Shown here piece by piece: positions 32,910 through 42,529 of a stretch of 64,000 bases of DNA. Below the pieces are notes generated by a model. That model searched no databases, was not told the DNA's origin, and was given only the letters and a program-made list of their open reading frames with translations. The position numbers and the translations under genes are program-made. Positions within the stretch are counted from its first letter, which is position 1. Each line of letters begins with the position of its first letter. Source of the DNA: RHKX01 sp963743875 (GTDB lineage Bacteria; Actinomycetota; Thermoleophilia; Solirubrobacterales; 70-9); the NCBI GenBank assembly GCA_963743875.1, contig CAVURM010000005.1, positions 124,001-188,000 on the forward strand. The letters run 5' to 3'.

Positions 32910-34289
32910 GTGAGCGGGGAGGCTGCAAAGCGGGAGGCGGACGCTGACGTCGGGGTCGGCTCCTACGGGCGCTCCGCCGCCGGGCTGACGATCGCCCTCG
33001 GCCTCGGCGGGGTCCTCACCTACGTCTTCTTCATCCTCGCCTCCCACAGTCTGACCGAGGATCAGTACGGCGAGATCGTCGTCCTCTGGTCGGTGGTCTT
33101 CATCCTCGCCTCGACCCTCTACCGGCCGATCGAACAGCTGCTCGCCCGAACGCTCGCCGAGCGCGACCACGTCGGCGCGCCGGCCGGCGACGCCCTGCGG
33201 ACCGCCGGCGTGATCCAGCTCGGCGTCTGTCTGCTGACGGTCACGGTCCTGCTGCTGGCAAGGGGCCCGCTGCAGGACGAGCTGTTCAGCAACGACCCCG
33301 ACTTCTACTGGGCGATGCTGGTTGCGCTGTCCGGGTTCGCCCTCGCCTACTTCGCGCGCGGCTACCTCGCCGGCCGGGGGCGATTCTCGATCTACGCCGC
33401 GCTGCTCCTGAGCGAGGTGCTGCTGCGGCTGGCGTTCGCGATCTTCGTCGCGCTCGGGATCCTCGACGGGCCGGCGCCGATCGCCCTGGGAATCGCGATT
33501 GCGCCGTTCTGCGGGCTGCTGCTGCTGCCCCTTCTGGCTCGAGGTCCAGCCCCGGAGGCCACCCCGGGAGCGATCCCCGGCGGGGCCGACCTGACGCTCG
33601 GGAGCGGCAGTGCGTTCGCCGGCGCGGTCCTGCTGATGATGCTCAGCGAGCAGGTGCTGGTCAGCTCAGGGGCCCTGTTCGTGCGGGCGGCCGAGGGGGC
33701 TGCGGCGGCGGGGTTCATGTTCAACATCCTGCTCGTCGCCCGCGCGCCGCTGGTCCTCTTCCAGGCGGTCGCGGCAAGCCTGCTCCCCCATCTCACCAGG
33801 CTGCGGGCGCGCGCCGACCGTGAGGGCGAGGAGGCGTTTCGCGAGTCACTTCACAGCACGATGCTGCTGATCGTCTGCTTCGCCACGGCGACGACGATCG
33901 GGGTGCTGGCGATCGGTCCGCAGGTGATGCAGATCGCCTTTGGCGACAACTTCGACTACGACCGGGTGGGCCTGGCGATCGTCGCCGTGGGTATGGGTTT
34001 CTACCTCGTGGCCGCGTCGCTCAACCAGGCCGCCCTGGCGCAGGGGCAGGCTCACCGCGCCGCCTCCCGGTGGGTCCTCTGCGCGACGCTGTTTGTGATC
34101 TACAACCTGGTCGGCTCGGGCGATCCGTTCCGGGCGGTCGAGGTCGCCTACGCCGGTTGCTCGGCCCTGCTGGCCCTGCTGCTCTACCTCGTCTATCGCC
34201 GCCCGGTACCGCGGGCCGGCGACCTCGTCGCGCCCGGGTCCGGGGAGGAGCTGCAGGCGAGGCTGGCGACATCTGATGAGATCGCCTGA
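32910..34289 (+). CDS. Polysaccharide flippase of the MOP superfamily
   Basis: A protein of about 459 residues with 12 to 14 hydrophobic helices, for example LTIALGLGGVLTYVFFILAS, VVLWSVVFILAST and VGLAIVAVGMGFYLVAASLN. It has the paired N- and C-terminal halves of Wzx/RfbX-type exporters, which flip lipid-linked glycans across the membrane. The GTG at 32910 gives a short N-terminal tail. An earlier in-frame start at 32820 would overlap the small frame before it. Confidence 0.85.
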   Translation: MSGEAAKREADADVGVGSYGRSAAGLTIALGLGGVLTYVFFILASHSLTEDQYGEIVVLWSVVFILASTLYRPIEQLLARTLAERDHVGAPAGDALRTAGVIQLGVCLLTVTVLLLARGPLQDELFSNDPDFYWAMLVALSGFALAYFARGYLAGRGRFSIYAALLLSEVLLRLAFAIFVALGILDGPAPIALGIAIAPFCGLLLLPLLARGPAPEATPGAIPGGADLTLGSGSAFAGAVLLMMLSEQVLVSSGALFVRAAEGAAAAGFMFNILLVARAPLVLFQAVAASLLPHLTRLRARADREGEEAFRESLHSTMLLIVCFATATTIGVLAIGPQVMQIAFGDNFDYDRVGLAIVAVGMGFYLVAASLNQAALAQGQAHRAASRWVLCATLFVIYNLVGSGDPFRAVEVAYAGCSALLALLLYLVYRRPVPRAGDLVAPGSGEELQARLATSDEIA

Positions 34290-34428
34290 TTCGATATCGG
34301 GCGTGAGTTCAACCGCTCCGCATCCACACGTGGCCGAGCTGCAGCAGCAGATGGCCGAGAGCGACGACTTCCCCGAGGGGGTCGCAGCCTTCCCGCAGGA
34401 GCGGGAAGCGGACTTCCGGGGCAGGTAG
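34276..34428 (+). pseudogene. C-terminal remnant of an enoyl-CoA hydratase (crotonase) gene
   Basis: The frame reads ...HVAELQQQMAESDDFPEG, then VAAFPQEREADFRGR and a stop. This closely resembles the extreme C-terminus of enoyl-CoA hydratases (S-x-D-F-x-E-G-V-x-A-F-x-x-x-R-x-x-x-F-x-G-R). The catalytic body is missing, and the bases before it belong to the flippase gene. It is interpreted as a decayed gene tail. Expression as a short peptide from the ATG at 34276 or the GTG at 34303 is possible but unlikely to be useful. Confidence 0.55.
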
Positions 34429-34436
34429 GGCAAACC

Positions 34437-35786
34437 GTGGCAGACCGTGTGCCGACCGGCCGGCTGGGGCGGTTGGCCAGGGTCGGCGCTGCGGCCGCCG
34501 GGCAAGCGGTCAGACGTGCCGGGACTCGAACCGCAAACGTGACCCGCTCCGACGAACGGGCGGAGGCGGCAATGGAGCGGCGCCAGCTCGAAGCGGCGGA
34601 GCAGATCGTCACGGTGCTCGGCGGGATGAAGGGCGCGGCCATGAAGCTCGGCCAGGTGCTCTCGTTCGTCGACCTCGGGATCGTCCCACCTGAGCACAGG
34701 GAGCGGTTCCAGGCGAAGCTCGCCACCCTCCGCGACGCCGCCCCCACGGTCTCGTTCGATGGGATGCGAAAGGTGATCGAGGAGGATCTAGAGGCCTCGG
34801 TCGGCGAGGTCTTCGCCGAGTTCGATCGCGAACCGATCGCATCGGCATCGATCGGGCAGGTCTACCGGGCCGTACTCCCCGACGGCCGCGAGGTCGCGGT
34901 CAAGGTTCAGTACCCGGGGATCGGCGACGCCGTGCGAGCGGACATGAAGAACCTCGGCGTCCTCCTGCGCCTGGCGCGCTCGATCACACCGGAGCTCGAT
35001 ACCAAGGCGGTTGGCGAGGAGATCCGCGAGCGGATCGTCGAGGAGCTCGACTACGAGCTGGAGGCGTCGAATCAGCGGACGATGGCTCGGATCTACGAGG
35101 GCCATCCGTTCATCTACGTTCCCGCGGTGATCTCCTCGCTCTGCCGCGAGCGGGTGATCGTCACGAAGTTCGTCTCAGGTCAGGGTTTCGAGACCCTGCG
35201 CGCCGCGCCGGCAGCCGAGCGCGACCGGATCGGCGAGATCCTCTTCCGCTTCTACTTCGGTTCGATGTACCGGCACCGGCGCTTCTCCGGCGATCCCCAC
35301 CCCGGCAACATGATCGCCCTCGCCGACGGCCGCATCGCGTTCCTCGACTTCGGCCTGTTCAAGTCGATCGACCGCGACGTGGCCGCGCTCGAGCTCGCCT
35401 GTCAGCGGGCGACGATCGACGGCGACGCGGTTGGCCTTCACCGGCTGATGAGCGACGCGGGCTTTCTGCCGCGCGGCGACCGGATCGACCCCGACGAGCT
35501 GATCGAGTTCGTCCGCGACGGGATCTGGTGGTACACGACCGACGAGTCGATCCGGATCGATCAGCGGATCGTCAACCGCGCGTTCATCCAGACCACGGAT
35601 GTACGCTCGACGCACTTCGACACGGCTCGCCACCAGGACATCGTTCCCGAGCACCTGTTCGGCCGCCGCCTCGAGTTGCTGACGCTTGCCGTGCTCGGCC
35701 AGCTCGAGGCCGAAGCCAACTGGTACCGGGTCGCCTGCGAGTGGATCTACGGGCGATTCGCCGGAGACTTCGCTTGGGCTGGATGA
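34437..35786 (+). CDS. ABC1/AarF/UbiB-family atypical kinase
   Basis: A 449-residue protein. GMKGAAMKLGQVLSF is the K-x-G-Q motif, IASASIGQVYRA the alanine-rich loop and VAVKVQYPGI the ATP-binding lysine strand. GDPHPGNMIAL and IAFLDFGLFKSI are the catalytic and metal-binding motifs. Family members are ATPases linked to isoprenoid quinone or lipid metabolism. Quinone use by the upstream oxidoreductase is a loose contextual link only. The start is GTG at 34437, immediately after the crotonase remnant. Confidence 0.9.
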   Translation: MADRVPTGRLGRLARVGAAAAGQAVRRAGTRTANVTRSDERAEAAMERRQLEAAEQIVTVLGGMKGAAMKLGQVLSFVDLGIVPPEHRERFQAKLATLRDAAPTVSFDGMRKVIEEDLEASVGEVFAEFDREPIASASIGQVYRAVLPDGREVAVKVQYPGIGDAVRADMKNLGVLLRLARSITPELDTKAVGEEIRERIVEELDYELEASNQRTMARIYEGHPFIYVPAVISSLCRERVIVTKFVSGQGFETLRAAPAAERDRIGEILFRFYFGSMYRHRRFSGDPHPGNMIALADGRIAFLDFGLFKSIDRDVAALELACQRATIDGDAVGLHRLMSDAGFLPRGDRIDPDELIEFVRDGIWWYTTDESIRIDQRIVNRAFIQTTDVRSTHFDTARHQDIVPEHLFGRRLELLTLAVLGQLEAEANWYRVACEWIYGRFAGDFAWAG

Positions 35787-35940
35787 GGCTGAGTGGGCTG
35801 CTTCGCGGATGAGTTCGGCGGGTGCTGATCCCGCCGAAGTGAGTTCCACGAAGGGGCCTGGCCGACGACGGGGCCGGGCGGTGGTGCAGATCGACGTCTC
35901 TATGGCCATTGGATCGGCGCCACCTCAGGCCCCTCGGGCC

Positions 35941-36752
35941 TCAGTTCGGACCGCGGACCGCGGCGATGCTTGACTTGAGGGCGGTGGGGGTGACCTCGAC
36001 CAGCTCCCGACGCAGCTCCCTGGCCAGCGACTGTTCGACCGCCCTTGCGAAGTCCTCGAAGTCCTGCTCCGCGCCGAGTTCGGCGGCCACCGAGGTCATC
36101 CGCGCCGCCTCGATCCCGCACGGGATGATCCACTCGAAGGGTTGGAGGTCGTTGTTGACGTTGACCGCGAGGCCATGGGTGGAGACGCCGCGGCTGACGT
36201 GGATTCCGATCGAGCCGATCTTGCGCGCTTCACGATCGCACGCCGACCAGCTCCGGCGAGCGTGCCTGCTACGGTCGGTTCCCTGCGGGACCCGGCGATC
36301 CATCTGCGATCGGCGGCCTGCCGGCCGTCCACACACCCGTCAACCCGTCGAAGACCTGGGCCGGCACGCCGTGCTCTGCCAGCGCTCCGATCATCACCCG
36401 CTCGAGCGTTGCCACGAAGGCTCGAACGTCGGGGGCTCCATCCTCGCCGAGCTCGGTCAGGTCCACGATCGGGTAGGCGACCAGTTGGCCGGGCCCGTGA
36501 TAGGTGACCCGCCCGCCGCGGTCACTTTCAAGAACATCGATGCCCTGCATCCGGTACCAGTCCTCGCCCATGCCGAGCTCGCGGGGATCGGTCCGGCGGC
36601 CCTTGGTCAGGACCGGTGGGTGCTCGAGCAGCAGCAATGCGTCGGCAGCTCAGGGCCTCGCGTCGGTCCTGCGCCAGCGCGGCCTGCAACTCGATGGCCT
36701 CGGCGTAGTCGACGAGGCCGAGGCGGCACGACCGGAGCGGTGGGCGATCCAT
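35941..36752 (-). CDS. lipB: Octanoyl-[protein] transferase, with two apparent frameshifts
   Basis: Three successive reading frames together encode a complete LipB: MDRPPLRSCRLGLVDYAEAI from 36752, then LLLEHPPVLTKGRRTDPREL plus RVTYHGPGQLVAYPIVDL, then RKIGSIGIHVSRGVSTHGLA and PCGIEAARMTSVAAEL. The catalytic Lys (RKIGS) and Cys (PCGI) are both present. The shifts lie near 36640-36660 and 36280-36320. LipB moves octanoyl groups from ACP to lipoyl domains, and LipA (13.6 kb) completes the cofactor. It is most likely an intact gene with base-calling errors. Confidence 0.85.
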
Positions 36753-36783
36753 CGATCCAGTCTGGCAGGCGCTCGTCGCCCGG

Positions 36784-37255
36784 TCAGATCACCGGCTTCG
36801 TGCGCCGGCCGACCCACTTGATCTTCGAGCTGCACGACTTGTACTCGATCTTGAGCGAGCCGGAGACCTTCTTCGGCTTCTCCCAGCGCCCCTTCCAGAC
36901 GACGAGGACCGAGTCCTTACCGGCCGGGGTCTGCTCCCGCACCGAGAACCTGCCGGTGGCGGAGATCGGGATGCTCTCGGTCGCCAGCGGCAGGTTGAAG
37001 CTGTCGCACTTGCCTTGGTCGGGATAGAAGATCCCCTGGTAGAGCTCGGAGCTGACGATCCGGCGCTTGCCGCCCTCGTTGACGCACCGCGAAAGCCCCG
37101 AACTGGTAGCTGCCGTCGATCTTGGCCGGCCGCGCCTCGTAGTCGCCGGCGCTCGGCTTGACCGACCTGGCCGCGCCGACCATCGAGGGCATCGCGAGGA
37201 CCAGCAGCGCCAGGAACGGGAGCGTCAGGAAGCGGAGGGTGCGAAGCGTCGACAT
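36784..37255 (-). CDS. Secreted small protein of unknown function, one apparent frameshift
   Basis: A signal peptide (MSTLRTLRFLTLPFLALLVL, ending VGAA) is followed by AGDYEARPAKIDGSYQFGAF. After a shift near 37085 the frame continues NEGGKRRIVSSELYQGIFYP, RFSVREQTPAGKDS and GRWEKPKKVSGSLKIEYKSC to a stop at 36784. The two Cys of the mature part could form a disulfide. The mature domain is a beta-rich fold of about 125 residues often seen as a lone exported protein in actinobacteria. No function is known to me. Confidence 0.65.
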
Positions 37256-37304
37256 CGGTCTGGGAGGGGGAAGCGGTTGAACGGGCAGGTGTGATTCTGA
37301 CTGA

Positions 37305-37770
37305 TCAGCGGCCGCCGGCGCTGCGCTCGGCCCGACGCTTGATCGCGCGCAGCATCCGGTTCACGACGAGGACGTGGCCGCGGGTGCCGATCACGCCGGC
37401 CCTGTACAGGCTCCCCCTGCGACCGAGGAACTGCGCTCGTGTCTCCAACTTGACGCAGGAGCGCTGGCCGGGCAGCAGGTCGATGCGGAGGACGACCGCG
37501 TACTTGGCGAATCGGTGCTCACCGGCGAGCGCGAGCATCACCGGTGCGATCGCCCGGGTGACGCAGAAACCGGGGAGCGTGCCGCCGGGGTGGTGAAGGT
37601 CGCCGCCGGCCCCGGTGGCGGTCGCGCTCGACGTGCTCGGCATAGCGCTGGGCGCGCTTGTTGTTGAAGGCCTTCTCCAGCGTCGGAAACAGCGCCGCCC
37701 AGGTCGCTTCGGCCGGAGCGTCGACCTCGATCGAGTGCTCGTCGATCGGCGGCAGCTTCTCGAGCGGCAC
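37305..37770 (-). CDS. SRPBCC-like protein, one apparent frameshift
   Basis: The first frame gives MPLEKLPPIDEHSIEVDAPA and ATWAALFPTLEKAF from a GTG at 37770. After a shift near 37620 the other frame gives VTRAIAPVMLALAGEHRFAK, YAVVLRIDLLP and KLETRAQFLGRRGSLYRAGV. The N-terminal strand-helix and the long C-terminal helix (HVLVVNRMLRAIKRRAE) are typical of START/SRPBCC-like ligand-binding proteins. The ligand is unknown. It lies between pdhC and the secreted-protein gene. Confidence 0.6.
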
Positions 37771-37834
37771 GTCGATCGCCCTGGGCTTGACGCACCCCGT
37801 CGACCTGTGGTTGCCTCACTGACCGGCGTTGGGC

Positions 37835-39098
37835 TCACAATGCCAGGAACACCGGTTCCTCGAGTAAGTCGCGCACCTTCGCCAGGAACCTGGCTCCGTC
37901 GGCCCCGTAGAGGATCCGGTGGTCGCAGGCCAGCGTCACCGACATCTGATTGCCGGCGACGACCTCACCGTCGCGGACGACGGGCACCTCGCGGATCGCG
38001 CCGACCGCGAGAATCGCCGCCTGCGGCGGGTTGATCACTGCCGAGAAGCTGGTCACTCCGAACATCCCCAGGTTTGACACGGTGAAGGTTCCGCCGGACA
38101 GCTCCGGCGGCGTGATCGTTCCCTCGCGCACCCGGGCGGCGAGCGCACGGGTCTCGTCGGCGATCTGGCGCAGCCCCTTCGCGTCGGCGTCGAACACGGT
38201 CGGCACCACGAGCGCGTCCTGCGCCGCGACCGCGACGCCGACGTTGACCCGCGAGTACTCCTCGACCGCGCCGTCCCGGTAGGCGCCGTTCGCCCGCGGG
38301 AACTCGCGCAGTGCCAGGGCGCATGCCTTGACGACCATGTCGTTGAAGGAGGGAACGATCTCGCCCTCGGCGGACGCGCGCCTTGATCTCGACCGCGAGC
38401 CTCGACCGCGCGGGACATGTCGATCTCGGATGTCAGGTAGAAGTGGGGAGCGGTCGCCTTCGACTCCGCCATGCGCCGGGCGATCGTCTGCTGCAGCCGC
38501 GAGCAGCTCGAACGCCTCGGCGGTGCCGCGTGCGGTCTCGACCCGCTCGCGCGCCGGTGGGGAGGGCGGCGGCTGGGGTGTTCGGCGCGCTGCGGCGGCC
38601 CGGCCCGCCCCTCGACGTCGGCCTTGATGATCCGCCCACCCGGTCCGGAGCCGGTCAGGCCGGACGAGGTCGATTCCCTGCTCCCTCGCCATCCGGCGGG
38701 CGAGGGGCGAGGCCTTGACGCGCTCGCCCGGATCGCCGTCGGCGTCGCCGGGGATGGGGACGAGACGGGGGCGGGGGTCGCCTCGGCGGCAGCCGGTTCC
38801 GCGGCGGGTCGCTCGCCTTCGGACCCGCTCGGCGCCGGCGCCGCGCGGGAGCGTCCCCGGCTTCACCCGACTCCGGGCGATCACCTCGCCGATCGGCAGG
38901 GTCGCCCCCTCCTCGGCGAGGATCTCGATCAGGGTTCCGGCCACGTCGGACTCGTAGACCATGTTGGCCTTGTCGGTCTCGATCTCGACCAGCTCGTCGC
39001 CGAGCGCGACATCGTCGCCGACGGCTTTCATCCAGGCCGAGGACGGTGCCCTCCTCCATCGAGTCGGAGAGCCTGGGCATGACGACGTCCTGGGCCAT
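37835..39098 (-). CDS. pdhC: Dihydrolipoamide acyltransferase (E2), several apparent frameshifts
   Basis: The N-terminal lipoyl domain (MAQDVVMPRLSDSMEEGTVL / MKAVGDDVALGDELVEIETD followed by KANMVYES) has the lysine that carries lipoate. A peripheral-subunit-binding segment (VKASPLARRMAREQGIDL) follows. The C-terminal catalytic domain has FNDMVVKACALALREFP, TFTVSNLGMFGV and ACDHRILYGADGARFL, including the active-site His. Frames switch near 39030 (an extra C in CTCGGCCTGG) and two or more times between 38400 and 38920. It forms the core of the pyruvate or branched-chain 2-oxoacid dehydrogenase complex together with pdhA, pdhB and lpd. Confidence 0.85.
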
Positions 39099-40089
39099 CA
39101 CGCCGGCCCCCACGGTCGTCTCGAGCACGGCGCTGACGACGTGCTCGGGATGGGGGATCGCGCTCTGTTCGAGGCGCTTGGAGTACGGCATCGGGACATC
39201 GGCGCCGGTGACGCGCTGGATCGGCGCGTCGAGATGGTCGAAGGCCTGCTCCTGGATCAGCGCCGCCAGGTTCGCGCCGACGCCGCCGTGCGGCCAGCCC
39301 TCCTCGACGATCACGACCCGGTTCGTCTTGCGGACGGATTCGAGAATCGTGTCGAGGTCGAGCGGTCGCAGGGTCCGCGGGTCGATCACCTCGGCCTCGA
39401 TCCCGTGATCGGAGGCGAGCGTCTCGGCGGCGCGCTCCGCCTCGTGGGCCATCTTGAGGATCCCGATCGATGGTCACGTCGGCGCCCTCGCGGCGGACCG
39501 CGGCCCTGCCGAACGGGACGATGTGATCGACGTCGTCGGGAACCTCGCCGCGCATCCCGTAGAGCGTCTCGTGCTCGATGAAGATGACCGGGTTCTCGTC
39601 CCTGATCGCCGCCTTCAGCAGCCCCTTGCCGTCGGCGGCCGTCGAGGGGCAGGCGACCAGCAGCCCCGGGATCTGCAGGAACATCGCCTCGAAGCTGTGG
39701 GAGTGGGTCGGACCGAGCTGATGGCCGCCGCCGCCGGGCATCCGCACCACCAGCGGCACCCGCACCTGGCCGTTGAACATGTAGGGGATCGCGGCCGCGT
39801 GATTGATGATCTGGTCGAAGGCCAGCAGCGAGAAGTTGACCGTCATCAGCTCGACGACCGGTCGCAGGCCCGCCATCGCCGCGCCGACGCCGGCGCCGAC
39901 GATCGTGTTCTCCGAGATCGGGGTGTCGCGGACGCGGCGCTCGCCGAACTGCTTCATCAGTCCCTCGGTCACCTTGAAGGCACCCTCGAAGACGCCGATG
40001 TCCTCGCCCATCAGGACGACGGACTCGTCGCGCTCCATCTCCTCGCGCAGGGCGGCGTTGAGCGCCTCTCGCATCCGCATGATCGCCAT
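39098..40089 (-). CDS. pdhB: 2-oxoacid dehydrogenase E1 beta subunit, one or two apparent frameshifts
   Basis: MAIMRMREALNAALREEMER starts a transketolase-like E1 beta chain. ESVVLMGEDIGVFEGAFKVT, GERRVRDTPISENTIVGAGV and GGGGHQLGPTHSHSFEAMFL are E1-beta landmarks. After a shift near 39465 (an extra base in ACCATCGATCGGG) the frame continues MAHEAERAAETLASDHGIEA, IVEEGWPHGGVGANLAALIQ and VTGADVPMPYSKRLEQSAIP. As read, it runs without a stop into pdhC. The TGA at 39098-39100, overlapping the pdhC ATG, is the likely true end in a neighbouring frame. Confidence 0.88.
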
Positions 40090-41367
40090 CAGGCGCCGTC
40101 CTCGGTCTCGCCCGGCGAGCGGTCGGCGTCCTGGGCTTCATCCGCGGCGAGTCGGTCTCCTCGGCGGGCCCCTCCCCGGAGCCACCGCCCGAGCGTTGGG
40201 TTCTGCCCCCCGTAGGCGGCGCCCGCCTCGTGGAGCTCGCGAACCCGCTCGCCCTTGGCCGCCTCCCGCTCGCGCTCGCCGCGGAACGGATCGGGCGTGC
40301 GCTCGTCGACCGCGTACCAGCCCTCCTGGTTGTCGCCGACGACGTAGAGGTTGTCGTAGAGGGAGTCGAGCGGCGGCTCCGGGGAGGCGTCGGCGAACTC
40401 GACCGCCTCGAGCACCTGTTCCTCGACCCGCTCGCGGACGTCGGCGAGATCGGCCTCGGTGATCACCCCGGCCTCGATCAGCCGCTTGGCGAAGCTCTCG
40501 ATCGGATCGCGCTGCTGCCACTCCTCGACCTCCTCCTTCTGCCGGTAGATCTCGGGGTCGGCCGCCGAGTGGCCGCGGTAGCGATAGGTGAAGGCCTCGA
40601 CCAGGGTCGGCTTGCGCTCCCTGCGGGCGATCTCGAGGTGGTCGGCTACGCACTCGCGGATCGCGACCACGTCCATGCCGTCCACGCGCTCGCCGGGGAC
40701 GCCGAGGCCCTCGGCCTTGCGGGAGAGGTCGGTGACCGCCGAGTGACGCTCGATCGCGGTGCCCATCCCGTAGAGGTTGTTCTCGACCAGGAAGACGATC
40801 GGCAGGCTCCAGAGCGCCGCCAGGTTCATCGTCTCACCGAAGTTGCCGGTGTTGGAGGCACCGTCGCCGAACATGCAGACGGTCACGTCGTCGGTCCCCT
40901 TGTAGTCGGAGGCGAGCGCGAGACCGGCGGCGATCGGCAGGTTGCCGCCGACGATCCCGTAGCCGCCCATGAAGCGCCGTTCGCCGTCGAAGATGTGCAT
41001 CGAGCCGCCGCGCCCGCGGGCGGTCCCGTCCTCGCGACCGAACAGCTCGGCCATCACGTTCTTCGGGTTCGTCCCGCGTGCAATCGCGTGGCCGTGGGTG
41101 CGGTAGGTGCCGATCAGGTAATCGTCGGCGGCGCATCACCGACGTCGTCCCGACGATCGTCGCCTCCTCGCCGATCGCCAGGTGCAGGAAGCCGCCGGCC
41201 TTGGCTCGCTGATACTGGCGTCCGGCCTCTTCCTCGAAGCGCCGGATCAGCGCCATCTGACGAAGCAGCTCGCGACAGGTGTCGGGGTCGGGGAGTTCGC
41301 GACCGCGCGAGCTGCTCAGGACTCCCGCTGGCGTCCGAACCTCGCCTGTGTCGCTTGAATCAGCCAA
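40089..41367 (-). CDS. pdhA: 2-oxoacid dehydrogenase E1 alpha subunit, one apparent frameshift
   Basis: MADSSDTGEVRTPAGVLSSS leads into TCRELLRQMALIRRFEEEAG and FLHLAIGEEATIVGTTSVMR. After a shift near 41130 (one extra C) it continues ADDYLIGTYRTHGHAIARGT and MMAELFGREDGTARGRGGSM. GDGASNTGNFGETMNLAALW ending FLVENN is the thiamin-diphosphate motif. With pdhB it decarboxylates pyruvate or a branched 2-oxoacid and transfers the acyl group to lipoate on E2. The C-terminal 60 residues are longer and more charged than usual. Its end abuts the pdhB start. Confidence 0.9.
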
Positions 41368-41507
41368 CTCTTCTCACCTTACCCAAGCGGGTCGCTCGGG
41401 ACCCGAAACCCGCAGCACCAGTCTGGAAAGCCGCGCTTGGCACACATGTATACAAGCTAGGGTCGGTCGGCGCCGGCGGCCCCGGGTCTGCAGTCCACGC
41501 AGACCCC

Positions 41508-41857
41508 TCAGGCGTAGCGGTGGTGCAGCATCAGGTCGTTGCCGTCGGGATCCTGGAAGAGCGCCATATGACAGACGCCGGTGTCGAAGGTGTCGCCGAA
41601 GAACTCGACCCCCTTGCCCTCCAGCTCCGTACGGGCGGCGGCAACATCGTCGACGTGGAGAGCGGGGTGGGCGTTGCGCGACGCGATGAACTCCATCCCC
41701 ATCTTCTCCGGCTCCCAGATCCCGAAGCAGGTGTCGCCGATCCAGAACTCGTACTCAGAGCTGTCGTCGGGCCGGAGGCCGAGCGTGTCGACGTAGAAGG
41801 CGCGGGAGCGATCCGCGTCGGGGACGGCACGCCGATGAAGTCGAGCTTCTCGATCAT
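41508..41857 (-). CDS. VOC (glyoxalase/dioxygenase-fold) protein, one apparent frameshift
   Basis: MIEKLDFIGVP from the ATG at 41857, then after a lost C near 41830 PDADRSRAFYVDTLGLRPDD, EYEFWIGDTCFGIWEPEKMG, HPALHVDDVAAARTELEGKG and FQDPDGNDLMLHHRYA. The paired beta-alpha-beta-beta-beta modules and the closing DPDGN are typical of single-domain VOC proteins. Metal ligands cannot be assigned with certainty. It sits between the DsbA-fold gene and pdhA. Confidence 0.8.
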
Positions 41858-41867
41858 GGGCCGCAAC

Positions 41868-42500
41868 CTATCCGACGCTCGTGTCGCCGTCGGCCGCAAC
41901 CGCGGCCTCGGCTGAGCCGGTCGTCCCCCCAGAAGACCTCGCTCGCCGACGACCACCGACGGCACCCCGGTCACGCCTCGGTCGCCGGCCGTCTCCGTGG
42001 CGTCGCGGCAGCCTTCGCTTGACCGACGAACTGGCGGCTGCCTTGGCGATTGCGTTCGGATGGAGCTCGCAGGCCGCCGCGGCGATCGCGACGTTGTCGG
42101 GGTCGGACAGGTCGCGGCCGCCGGCGAACGCCTGCCGGAAGGCGGCCAGGGTGAATGACACGGTCCGGCCGATCGACTTCGCGTAGGTGGCCACCCGCAT
42201 CGCGTGGAGCGTGTTGCCGGGCCAGGGATCGGGCCAGCGGATCGGCTGCAGGCCCTCCTCGGCGGCGCGTCGCTCGATCTCGCGCATACCCTCGTCGCGG
42301 GCGGCCGTCTCCGCCCAGGAACCGCGATCGAAGCGGGCGAACAGACCACCGAGCAGGATCGGCTGCCATTCGGGTTGCGGCAGCTCGGCGTCGGAGAAGA
42401 GCCGCTGATCCGCTCCGCCGAGATGTAGGCGTAGGGCGAGCCGAGGTCGAAGTAGAAGACCCAGGCTCCCGGCTCGCGGAGGTGTGCCCTCAGGGACGGC
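41868..42500 (-). CDS. DsbA-fold protein resembling 2-hydroxychromene-2-carboxylate isomerase, multiple apparent frameshifts
   Basis: Pieces in different frames assemble into one thioredoxin-fold protein: AWVFYFDLGSPYAYISAERI, then EIERRAAEEGLQPIRWPDPW, LHAMRVATYAKSIGRTVSFT, DLSDPDNVAIAAAACELHPN, then GVTGVPSVVVGE and a tail that best reads VFWGDDRL...AAVAADGDTSVG. SPYAY in place of C-x-x-C, and the cis-Pro GVPS, point to the isomerase/GST-kappa side of the DsbA family rather than a disulfide oxidase. At least three shifts are needed. The true start is not resolved. Confidence 0.65.
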   Translation of the reverse strand, partial: AVPEGTPPRAGSLGLLLRPRLALRLHLGGADQRLFSDAELPQPEWQPILLGGLFARFDRGSWAETAARDEGMREIERRAAEEGLQPIRWPDPWPGNTLHAMRVATYAKSIGRTVSFTLAAFRQAFAGGRDLSDPDNVAIAAAACELHPNAIAKAAASSSVKRRLPRRHGDGRRPRRDRGAVGGRRRARSSGGTTGSAEAAVAADGDTSVG

Positions 42501-42529
42501 TCGCCCTGGACGAACCTCGACGGCTCAAC

